Positions 9,256 through 16,788 of a DNA stretch of 35,677 nucleotides are shown in pieces (positions within the stretch are counted from its first letter, which is position 1; each line of letters begins with the position of its first letter). Position numbers and translations under genes: made by a program. The DNA comes from Desulfuromonas sp. GTDB lineage: Bacteria; Desulfobacterota; Desulfuromonadia; Desulfuromonadales; UBA2294. Location of the stretch: assembly GCA_002868925.1 (NCBI GenBank), contig PKTZ01000212.1, forward strand, positions 1 through 35,677, in the 5' to 3' direction. The notes under the pieces were generated by a model. It was not told where the DNA came from, did not search any database, and saw nothing but the letters and a program-made list of their open reading frames with translations.

Positions 9256-10323
9256 CTAAAAACCACATTCACCCAGAATACTGTCGCACATCCTGTCGAG
9301 GATAACGACCCGGCTCACTTTGCCGGTCGCGATCGCCTCCTTCGGCATCCCGAAAACGACGCTGCTCTCTTCCGATTCGGCAAAGATACGTCCGCCTCCC
9401 TGGCTGATCCGGGCCGTCCCCTCGGCCCCGTCGTTGCCCATACCGGTCAGAACGACGCCGAGCACGGAAGGTCCATAAAATTCGGACGCAGAATTGAACA
9501 TCACGTCGACCGACGGAACGTAACGCTGTCCCGGCAGCGGATCGTCGATTTCGACAACGATCTCTTCGCCGCGCCGACGGAAGGTCAGGTTCTTGCCACC
9601 GGGGGCGACCAGGACCTGACCGGGCCGAACCATGTCACCGGTTTCAGCCTCCTTGACGTCGAGCGCCGAAAACTTGTTGAGCCGCTCGGCGAAAGCCTTA
9701 GTAAACCCGGGCGGCATATGTTGCGAGATAACGAAACCGACCGGTATCTTCTCCTGTATCTCCGAAAAAATCTTCTGCAGCGCCGGTGGGCCGCCGGTCG
9801 AAGCGCCGATGGCGACCAGTTCGATCGGACTCTCATTTTCTGACTTGGCCACTGCGCTCCGCACCCGACGACGCGGTGCCGCTCCACCCTCCGGGGTCGA
9901 ACGGCGAAGGACTTTCTGCATGTCGGTCTTAACCAACGCCTTAACCTTCTCATGCAGGTCATCCCTGATATTGAACAGTTCGGGCGAGATCCGAGCGCTC
10001 GGTTTGGGAATGAAGGTGACCGCACCGAACTCCATCGCCCGGAAAACATTTTCATCATCGGAACGGGAAGAAACAACGATTACCGGTACCGGCTTGTTCT
10101 GCATCAGGATACGCAGCACGGTGAAACCGTCCATGCGCGGCATCTCCAGGTCGAGCGTCACCAGGTCGGGCTCGAGATCGATTGCCTTGCGCAGCGCCTC
10201 TTCACCATCGCAGGCATAGTCGACGACCTTGACCTGCGGCAGCTCCTCGAGCATCCGGATAATGGTTCTGCGATTGTAGGCAGAGTCGTCGACAACGAGA
10301 ACCCTGATCGTTTCCTGGGTCAT
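9256..10323 (-). CDS. cheB: Chemotaxis response regulator / protein-glutamate methylesterase CheB
   Basis: A 355-aa two-domain protein. The N-terminal receiver has Asp12/Asp13, phospho-acceptor Asp58 (LDLEMPRMDG) and Lys107. The C-terminal methylesterase has the catalytic triad Ser175 (GASTGGP), His202 (SQHMPPGFTKAFAERL) and Asp298 (TGMGNDG). CheB removes methyl groups from, and deamidates, chemoreceptor signalling helices. Its start overlaps the cheR stop by 4 nt. It ends with TAG. An 85-nt gap follows before the GAF gene. No receptor is encoded in this window, so its substrates must be elsewhere. Confidence 0.96.
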   Translation of the reverse strand: MTQETIRVLVVDDSAYNRRTIIRMLEELPQVKVVDYACDGEEALRKAIDLEPDLVTLDLEMPRMDGFTVLRILMQNKPVPVIVVSSRSDDENVFRAMEFGAVTFIPKPSARISPELFNIRDDLHEKVKALVKTDMQKVLRRSTPEGGAAPRRRVRSAVAKSENESPIELVAIGASTGGPPALQKIFSEIQEKIPVGFVISQHMPPGFTKAFAERLNKFSALDVKEAETGDMVRPGQVLVAPGGKNLTFRRRGEEIVVEIDDPLPGQRYVPSVDVMFNSASEFYGPSVLGVVLTGMGNDGAEGTARISQGGGRIFAESEESSVVFGMPKEAIATGKVSRVVILDRMCDSILGECGF

Positions 10324-11198
10324 AGCAATGATTTTTCGATTGTTTGAGCTGGTCGCTGGTAGACCATGTCATTTATAAAATGACGCAGCGCGAACGAGCT
10401 GGTGATATTCATCAACGACTCGGAATGACCGAGCAGCAGAAACCCTTCGGGATGCAGTCTCTGGTAAAAACTTTCGATCACCTTCTTCTTGGCAGCGATA
10501 TCGAAATAGATGATGACGTTGCGGCAGAAGATGATATCCATCTTACCCAGAAGCGACACCTTCGATGAATCAAACAGGTTGAGATGACTGATCGAGACAT
10601 GCTTCCTGACGTTGTCGTTCACCCGGAACTTGCCATCGACGGCAGTAAAAAACCTGTTTTTAGCCGTTTCTTCCGTCGCCCGGAAGGAGATATCGCTGTA
10701 GACACCCTTGCGCGCGATCTGCAGTACCCGGTGACTGATATCGGTGCCGATGATTTCGATCTCCCAATCTCGAAATTCCGGTTTGTCGAGCAACAGCATG
10801 GCGATGGTATAGGGTTCCTCACCGGTCGAGCAACCGGCGCTCCAGATGCGCAGCTTCTTCCCTTCCTGCTTCGCCTCCTTGCGGATCTTCACTTCCGGCA
10901 GGATCTCGTCGACAAAGGTCTTGAGCTGAAATTCCTCGCGGAAAAAGTAGGTTTCGTTGGTAGTAATGATATTGATAACTTCGGTCAGCTCCTGATCCTT
11001 GACCTTGTTGTAGCGCAACAGAAAGTAGTAATCCTTGAAATTTTTCAGGCGATGGTACTGCAGGCGCTTGCCGAGGCGCCGTTCGAGGAGGAATTTCGAT
11101 TCCTCGTCAAAAAAGATGCCGCAATGCTGATAGATGAAGTCCCGCAACAGGCGGAACTCCTCTTCGTTCATCTTTATGTCCGGGCCGGAGAAGATCAT
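10320..11198 (-). CDS. cheR: Chemotaxis protein methyltransferase CheR
   Basis: A 292-aa SAM-dependent methyltransferase that methylates glutamates on chemoreceptors. It has the all-helical N-terminal CheR domain (FRLLRDFIYQHCGIFFDEESKFLLERRLGKR) and a Rossmann domain with the SAM-binding IWSAGCSTGEEPYTIAM. A DIIFCRNVIIYFD motif follows. No TPR extension is present. The start may be ATG 11198 or ATG 11171; GGAGGT at about 11211-11216 favours the first, though its spacing is long. The gene begins 6 nt after the HEAT gene and overlaps cheB by 4 nt. Confidence 0.95.
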   Translation of the reverse strand: MIFSGPDIKMNEEEFRLLRDFIYQHCGIFFDEESKFLLERRLGKRLQYHRLKNFKDYYFLLRYNKVKDQELTEVINIITTNETYFFREEFQLKTFVDEILPEVKIRKEAKQEGKKLRIWSAGCSTGEEPYTIAMLLLDKPEFRDWEIEIIGTDISHRVLQIARKGVYSDISFRATEETAKNRFFTAVDGKFRVNDNVRKHVSISHLNLFDSSKVSLLGKMDIIFCRNVIIYFDIAAKKKVIESFYQRLHPEGFLLLGHSESLMNITSSFALRHFINDMVYQRPAQTIEKSLL

Positions 11199-11204
11199 GG
11201 CGGC

Positions 11205-13229
11205 TCAACGGACCTCCTGCTTCAACATCACCAGCAACTCCTGCAGTTCGTGACGGACGAACTCGTCCTCCTCTTCGGCCAGCATCGCTTCGACTTTTTC
11301 GCGACAGGCGGCCCCCTTGACTTCGGCCATAACCCGGGCAAAGTTCAGCCGGACCTCCTGCTGCGGATGGCGGCTCAAAAACTCTTCGACCCCGTCGAAC
11401 CAACCCGCGTCGCCACTCTCCTGTAAAAGCTTAAGCGCGGCGTTGATTACCTCAGCGTCTTTGTGCTCAAGCGCAGCCAGAGCGTACTTCTGGAAACCCT
11501 CGAGCCCGAGCTGTTTCAGGGTTTCGAGGACGGTAATGCTGACCAGTCCGACCGGATCGAGCAGCGATGGTTCAATTTCCTTCGCCGCCTCCGCTCCGCA
11601 AAGCTGACCGAGGGACCTTATCGCCGCGGCCCGCACCCACATATCCTCATCCTGCAGCGCAAGCCGCAACGAATCGATCGCCTCGTCGCTGCCGGTGGAC
11701 CCGAGCGCTTCGGCCGCCAGCGCGCGGACTTCGCTGTTCTCGTCGGTCAAAGCAAGCATCAGGGCCGAAATGTGAGTGGCGCCGCTCTTCCCCTCCAACG
11801 CCCGGATCGCCGCCGATCTGACCTCGGCCGAAGCATCCTTGATCGACGCAGCTATATGCTCCTCGACCTCCTCTCCGTCGAGCCGGCCGAGCACGGTAAT
11901 GACATACATCCGGATCTGTGGCGAGGGATCTTCGAGATAAGGACAAAGCGCTTCAACAACCGGGCCGTAATGGCGATCGCCCACTTCGATCAGGGACTGC
12001 ATCGCCGCTTCGCAGACCTCCTCCGTGTCGTCACCGAGGGCCGCGACCAGTTGCGGAATCACCTCAATGCCTCCGACCTTGCCGAGTGACTGGACCGCAA
12101 CCTGGCGCATCTCCGGCTCGGTATCGGCAAGCGCAGAAAGGAGATGATCGATCGCTTCGACCACCGCCGCCTCGCCGTAGATATAGGTAAGATAAGCCCG
12201 GCAGCGGCCCGAGGTGTCGGACCAGGCAGCAAGCAGTGGCGCCGCATCCATCTTACCGATGGAGATCAGCGCCATTACGGCATCTTCACGCAGTTCCGGG
12301 TCTTCGACCAGATCGAGCAGTACGGTGACGCTCTTCGCCGTCGCGACACAGGGAAGCAGGTTCACTACCGCCTTCTTGACCGCCTGGCTGCTGCTCGTCA
12401 GCAGACCGATCACCGCTTCGAAGAGCGCCGCGTCGGACTGCAACGGGATAATATTCTCCAGAAACCCCTGTGCTTCGTGTGACAGCTTACCGAGAGCGAG
12501 CACCGCCGCCTCCCGGACGTTTTTCATTTCATCCGACAGGCTCTGCAGCAGAAACGGTATCGCCGAAGAATCACCGACGCGACCGAGGCAGTCGAGCAAC
12601 GCCTTGCGTAGCAGCTTGTCATCACTGTAGGCGAGAAGCCGTTCGACCGGCACCTCGACATTGATCTGTCCGAGCGCCTCGAGGATGGTGAACCGGAACA
12701 ACAGATCGGGGGTCTCCATCGCCTCGAGCAGCGGCGCAACCGCCTCGGCGGCTCCGAGTTTGCCGAGGTTCTCGGCAGCGGCGGCCCGGACGTTCCCATC
12801 GTCGTCCTTAAGCGCTTCGATCATCGGCGCCACCGATCGTTCATCCGGAATTTCGCCGAGGATATCGAGGGCAAACTTGCGCACGTCGTGATCATCGGAC
12901 GCGATTTCTTTGATCAGGTGTGGGGTGGAGAGAGCTCCGAGACGGATCAGGATTTCGACGGCGGTGTTGCGCAGACCGGCGTTCTCCTCCGAATAGAGGC
13001 ACTTAACAACATCGCCGATATGGCTTTCGACCTGCGGAAAGGTCAGGAACAGCTCGGTCGCCTCCTTGCGCACCCGCCAGCTGATGTCACCGAACGCGAT
13101 AAAGAGCTGCTTCTTGAACGGTTCGGGATCCTTCCGGTCAACCAGCTGCAACGCCGCCAACCGCTCCTCTTCCTGTTCGGACCGTAACAATTCTTCCAGC
13201 TTGTCTATGCTTGAAGCCTGTTCCGACAT
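11205..13229 (-). CDS. HEAT-repeat protein of the chemosensory operon
   Basis: A 674-aa acidic protein built almost entirely of HEAT/PBS-lyase-type repeats of about 30 residues. Typical units are VRKFALDILGEIPDERSVAP, VRAAAAENLGKLGAAEAVAP and VRALAAEALGSTGSDEAID. The repeats form a superhelical scaffold for protein binding. There is no signal peptide, membrane segment or catalytic motif. SD AGGAG precedes ATG 13229. It sits between the zinc-ribbon receiver gene and cheR with gaps of 9 and 6 nt, so it is surely co-expressed with the methylation enzymes. A role as an assembly or adaptor scaffold is an inference. Confidence 0.9.
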   Translation of the reverse strand: MSEQASSIDKLEELLRSEQEEERLAALQLVDRKDPEPFKKQLFIAFGDISWRVRKEATELFLTFPQVESHIGDVVKCLYSEENAGLRNTAVEILIRLGALSTPHLIKEIASDDHDVRKFALDILGEIPDERSVAPMIEALKDDDGNVRAAAAENLGKLGAAEAVAPLLEAMETPDLLFRFTILEALGQINVEVPVERLLAYSDDKLLRKALLDCLGRVGDSSAIPFLLQSLSDEMKNVREAAVLALGKLSHEAQGFLENIIPLQSDAALFEAVIGLLTSSSQAVKKAVVNLLPCVATAKSVTVLLDLVEDPELREDAVMALISIGKMDAAPLLAAWSDTSGRCRAYLTYIYGEAAVVEAIDHLLSALADTEPEMRQVAVQSLGKVGGIEVIPQLVAALGDDTEEVCEAAMQSLIEVGDRHYGPVVEALCPYLEDPSPQIRMYVITVLGRLDGEEVEEHIAASIKDASAEVRSAAIRALEGKSGATHISALMLALTDENSEVRALAAEALGSTGSDEAIDSLRLALQDEDMWVRAAAIRSLGQLCGAEAAKEIEPSLLDPVGLVSITVLETLKQLGLEGFQKYALAALEHKDAEVINAALKLLQESGDAGWFDGVEEFLSRHPQQEVRLNFARVMAEVKGAACREKVEAMLAEEEDEFVRHELQELLVMLKQEVR

Positions 13230-13238
13230 TGATTTCTC

Positions 13239-14162
13239 CTAGAGAGATATATCAGCACGTCGTTTTTCGATAAACGACTCAAACTCGGACTGCAGGATAT
13301 CGGGACCACCGCTATCAACGAGGTCGGGAAAACGCTCCCGGAAGAGCTTCTGACCTTCCGTTATCTCGTCATCGAGCAGCTCGAAAAAACTTCCTTCCTG
13401 TACCCCCTGTTCAACCTTCTGCTGGTTGTAAAGGGCGATATCGGAAACGATATTACGGGCCAGGCGGTGCGCCTTCTGCGTCATCTCACACGCTTCGGCA
13501 GCAGAGGTCTCTTCGGTTTCGGCCTTCTGGATCTCGGAATTGAGCTCAGTCGAAAAGCGTCTCTCCTCGATCTCCTGGTCGGGTGTCTGCGCTTCGCTCT
13601 CGACCCGCTCCTCCCGGTTTGTCTCCAGGTCGCCAACGGGGGCCGGCTCGGCACCGGTCAGCAGACGATTGATGGTCGCGACCAGCGAATCGGGCAGGTG
13701 ATGTTTTTCGATATATGCATCGGCGCCGTAGAGTGATGCCGGGCGCCGTTTGTAGGCCATTTTGTTATAAACCGATGAGAGCAGGATGATCTTGACCTGC
13801 TCCAGCCCGGCCACCGACCTGATCCGCTCGACGACCTCGAAGGCATAGAGCCCGGGCAGTGCGACATCGACAATGGCAACCTGCGGCGGTCTGGCCTGCA
13901 TGGCGTCAAGGGCCGAAGGCCCGTCAAAGCAGGTCTGGCTGCCGATATCGGCTTTATTCAGGATTTCCTGAATGGCACCGCAGAGCGCCGGGTCACTATG
14001 GGCGACCAGAACGTTTATCGAAGCCGATGCCGTAGCCGGATGCGGAACATGAACCGCAAAGACTTTTTGGCATTTGACGCATTTGAGGGTCACTTGCTTG
14101 CCGGCAAATTTATCCTCGTTCAGGCGATACTGGGCGGAACAAGAGGGACAATTGGTCAACAT
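13239..14162 (-). CDS. Zinc-ribbon protein with degenerate receiver domain
   Basis: A 307-aa protein. Residues 1-35 form an MJ0042-type zinc ribbon with two CxxC pairs (NCPSC and LKCVKCQKVF). Residues about 48-168 are receiver-like: the acceptor-position Asp (AIVDVALPG), a Ser (LLSSV) and a Lys (YIEK) are kept. The usual acidic pair of strand 1 is replaced by His-Ser in VLVAHSDP, so Mg2+ binding and phosphorylation are doubtful. The C-terminal part is acidic and helical, with no known domain. The gene ends with TAG. The SD is weak; it lies 54 nt after cheW. Confidence 0.82.
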   Translation of the reverse strand: MLTNCPSCSAQYRLNEDKFAGKQVTLKCVKCQKVFAVHVPHPATASASINVLVAHSDPALCGAIQEILNKADIGSQTCFDGPSALDAMQARPPQVAIVDVALPGLYAFEVVERIRSVAGLEQVKIILLSSVYNKMAYKRRPASLYGADAYIEKHHLPDSLVATINRLLTGAEPAPVGDLETNREERVESEAQTPDQEIEERRFSTELNSEIQKAETEETSAAEACEMTQKAHRLARNIVSDIALYNQQKVEQGVQEGSFFELLDDEITEGQKLFRERFPDLVDSGGPDILQSEFESFIEKRRADISL

Positions 14163-14216
14163 ATCAAATCACATCCATCAACAACTGAGCTTTGGTGTCA
14201 CGCATCCGGCCTTACT

Positions 14217-14753
14217 TCAACGAGCCGGGCGGGTTTCATCCAGATTATTCCGGATCTGTTCGAGATTGATTTTCTCTTCCGAAGAAAGAATTTTTTCCAG
14301 GTTGAGGATCATCACGAGCTCGTCCTCGCGATGACAGACCCCGAGAAAGTAGTCCGTCTCCTTTTCATTCAGAAAACGGGGGGCCGGCTGGATCTCCTGG
14401 CGGGTGAAGGTCCGGACCTCCGCGACTTCATCGACCATCAGGCCGATGATCTTGCCGGCCAGAACGCTAATGATGATCCGCGCCTTCGGCCCCTCTTCGA
14501 CCCAGGGGCTGTCGAAACGACGTCTCAGGTCGACCACCGGGATCACCGTCCCGCGCAGGTTGATCACCCCTTCGATAAAGACGGGCGCCTTCGGGACCGG
14601 GGTCAGTTTCTGCGGCCTGATCACCTCCTTTATCCGGAGGATGTCGAGCGAGTACATCTGGGCGCCGACCCTAAAACAGGCGAGCTGAATCTCCTTGCGC
14701 GATGTCTCTTCCGCCCCGGCAGGGATTTCGGACTGAGCGAGCTCTTTCGTCAT
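14217..14753 (-). CDS. cheW: CheW-type coupling protein (short form)
   Basis: A 178-aa protein made of one CheW domain after about 20 residues. Diagnostic stretches are FRVGAQMYSLDILRIKEVIRP, FIEGVINLRGTVIPVVDLRRRF and IIGLMVDEVAEVRTF. CheW links CheA to chemoreceptors. Its ATG overlaps the stop of the upstream receiver gene by 4 nt, with no strong SD of its own, so it depends on coupled translation. It is the second CheW of the operon and lacks the long acidic extension of the other. Confidence 0.93.
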   Translation of the reverse strand: MTKELAQSEIPAGAEETSRKEIQLACFRVGAQMYSLDILRIKEVIRPQKLTPVPKAPVFIEGVINLRGTVIPVVDLRRRFDSPWVEEGPKARIIISVLAGKIIGLMVDEVAEVRTFTRQEIQPAPRFLNEKETDYFLGVCHREDELVMILNLEKILSSEEKINLEQIRNNLDETRPAR

Positions 14754-15121
14754 TTCGTCAAAAATCGCTGAATGGTTTCAATAACCATGACCGACTTGAA
14801 CGGCTTGGTAATGTACCAATCGGCGCCGACCTTCTCCCCCCGGGCCATATCTTCGCGGCTCTTCTTGGCGGTCAGCATGATCACCGGAATATCCTTGGTC
14901 TCCGGGTTCTCCTTGATCCGCTGGCAGACTTCGAAACCGTCGATTTCGGGCAGCATGATATCGAGCAGGACCAGGTCCGGCTTCTCCTCGTCGATCGCTT
15001 CGAGCGCCTTCTTGCCGTCCGGCACACCACGGACATCGTACCCCTTGGACGTTAAAAGAATACTTTCCAGCTTGAGCAAACTCTCTTCGTCTTCCACAAT
15101 CAGGATTTTCTGTTTAGCCAC
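14750..15121 (-). CDS. Single-domain response regulator
   Basis: A 123-aa receiver with all key residues: Glu10/Asp11, Asp54 (LLDIMLPEIDG), Thr84 and Lys106 (YITKPF). Its sequence (ILIVEDEESLLKLESILL, GYDV) is closer to PilG/DivK- or PhoB-type receivers than to the two CheY paralogues at the operon ends. It starts with GTG, well supported by AAGGAG about 8 nt upstream. It lies between the two cheW genes, 22 nt after the first and overlapping the second by 4 nt. Without an output domain it probably acts through protein contact. Confidence 0.9.
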   Translation of the reverse strand: MAKQKILIVEDEESLLKLESILLTSKGYDVRGVPDGKKALEAIDEEKPDLVLLDIMLPEIDGFEVCQRIKENPETKDIPVIMLTAKKSREDMARGEKVGADWYITKPFKSVMVIETIQRFLTK

Positions 15122-15143
15122 GAGCAGCTCCTTTCTAGGTCAA

Positions 15144-15965
15144 TCAAAGCAGTTCGGCATTGATGACATTCGACAAATCGAGCAGGATGAGCATTCTTTG
15201 GTCAACCCTGCCAACCCCATTAACAAAATCTCGATCGAGACCGGACAACACCGTCGGCGGCGGCTCGATACTTTTCAATGGAACATCGACAACCTGGTTG
15301 ATGCTGTCGATCAAAAGCCCGGCGATACGCTCCTCGTCCTGGCAGACGATAATCCGCGCCGACGGACCGAGTTCGGCCGTGCCCAGGTTGAGACGTCGAC
15401 TCAGGTCGAAAACCGGCACGATCATACCCCGCAGGGAAATGATCCCCTTGATGAACCCGGGGACCCGCGGAATCTCGGTCACTTCCCGCGGCTTGATAAT
15501 CTCGGTCACCGACTCGATCGAAAGCGCATACTCCTCGTCGGAGAGGGTGAAGGTCAACCACTGCTCCGTATTGCTGTCGGCCATCTCATCTTCGGACGAA
15601 AGCGCCTGCAGGTAGACATCCTCGGTAGCCAGTTCGCCATCGACCTGAAAGGCGAAAAGCGCTTCGAGCGGATCGACTTCCAACTTCCCAGTGTCGGACA
15701 CCTCGACAACCGCCGGCTCCGACTCCGGTTCAGGTGCCGGCTCATCCACAGGCTCTTCGGCCGGAAGTTCTTCCTCAGCGGGCCAGATATCCTCGTCAGC
15801 AGCAGGGGGAGCGACCTCTTCCGGTGTCTCCGCAACGACCGGCTCGGCCATTTCGATCTCCTCGGGCGGTAGCTCCTCGACAACAGGCTCTGCTACCGGC
15901 TCCTTGTAAACGGCCGACTTCTCCTTCTTGCTCTTCGCCTTTTTCCGGATTTCAACCAGATCCAT
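15144..15965 (-). CDS. cheW: CheW-type coupling protein with long acidic Pro/Glu-rich N-terminus
   Basis: A 273-aa protein. A short basic start (about residues 1-20, KKAKSKKEK) is followed by about 100 residues very rich in Glu, Pro and Ala, probably disordered. From about residue 134 there is a complete CheW domain (FTLSDEEYALSIESVTEIIKP, FIKGIISLRGMIVPVFDLSRRL, IAGLLIDSINQVVDVP). The basic-then-acidic extension is unusual for CheW and could bind a partner or space the array. The gene lies 19 nt after the ATPase gene. Its start ATG 15965 has only a distant purine-rich stretch ahead. Confidence 0.9.
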   Translation of the reverse strand: MDLVEIRKKAKSKKEKSAVYKEPVAEPVVEELPPEEIEMAEPVVAETPEEVAPPAADEDIWPAEEELPAEEPVDEPAPEPESEPAVVEVSDTGKLEVDPLEALFAFQVDGELATEDVYLQALSSEDEMADSNTEQWLTFTLSDEEYALSIESVTEIIKPREVTEIPRVPGFIKGIISLRGMIVPVFDLSRRLNLGTAELGPSARIIVCQDEERIAGLLIDSINQVVDVPLKSIEPPPTVLSGLDRDFVNGVGRVDQRMLILLDLSNVINAELL

Positions 15966-15984
15966 CGATTAACGTCTTTCGCCT

Positions 15985-16788
15985 CTAGTTCATGTCAAGC
16001 TCGGTCATGACCGCGGCCATGATCGAACCATCAACCTTTTCCATATCGCGTCCGAACCCCTCTAACAGGGCGAGGGTCGCCGCGTGATTGATCTTACGCG
16101 GAATACCGCCGGAATAGCCATAGAGGGCATCGATCGCTTCCGGGGTAAACAGGCCCGGCGCGCCGCCGGCAATCATCATCCGGCAGTCGAGATAATCTCC
16201 GATCTCTTCGTGGTCGAGCGGTTCGAGGTCGTACTGCATCCCGAAACGTTGGCGCAACGGCTCGTAAACCCGGTGTGCCAGCCTTTTACGCAGTTCCGGC
16301 TGTCCCATCAGCACGACGCTGATCAGGTTCTGATCATCGAGCTGATAATTGGTCAGCAGCCGGATTTCGTCAAAAGTCTCCTTGTGCGGCACCAGCTGCG
16401 CTTCGTCGATGATCAGAACCGGGCAGATCCCCTCTTCATAAAGCGCGTAGAGGCAGCCGCCGATCTGTTCCAGCAGATCGACCTTGTACCGGGCCGGGTC
16501 GTCGATCCCGAGCCGCACCGCCAGTGAGCGTAAAAACTCCATCGGCGACAACCGGGGATTGATCAGCAGGATTACCCGGTACGAATCGTCGAGCTCGTCG
16601 ATCAGGGCCCGCGAGAGCGTCGTCTTGCCGCAGCCGATCTCCCCGGTCAGCAGGATCAGATCCCGCTCCTCGACCGCATAAACGAGCCGGGAGAGCGCTT
16701 CCTTGTGCCGTCGGCTCAGAAACATGAAACGCGGGTCCGGCGTCTTGCTGAACGGCTTGTCGGTCAGCCCGTAAAATTCCTCAAACAT
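15985..16788 (-). CDS. ExeA/GspA-like AAA+ ATPase
   Basis: A 267-aa ATPase beginning MFEEFYGLTDKPFSKTPDP, the hallmark of the ExeA/GspA family. Walker A is GEIGCGKT at residues 49-56 and Walker B is VLIIDEAQ at 124-131. An arginine-rich VYEPLRQRFGMQYDLEPL region and a GIPRKINHAATLAL sensor-2-like helix follow. ExeA proteins help type II secretins assemble and carry a membrane segment plus a peptidoglycan-binding domain; this protein lacks both and looks cytosolic. Its ATG lies 8 nt inside the cheA 3' end, so the two are coupled. It ends with TAG. Confidence 0.88.
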   Translation of the reverse strand: MFEEFYGLTDKPFSKTPDPRFMFLSRRHKEALSRLVYAVEERDLILLTGEIGCGKTTLSRALIDELDDSYRVILLINPRLSPMEFLRSLAVRLGIDDPARYKVDLLEQIGGCLYALYEEGICPVLIIDEAQLVPHKETFDEIRLLTNYQLDDQNLISVVLMGQPELRKRLAHRVYEPLRQRFGMQYDLEPLDHEEIGDYLDCRMMIAGGAPGLFTPEAIDALYGYSGGIPRKINHAATLALLEGFGRDMEKVDGSIMAAVMTELDMN

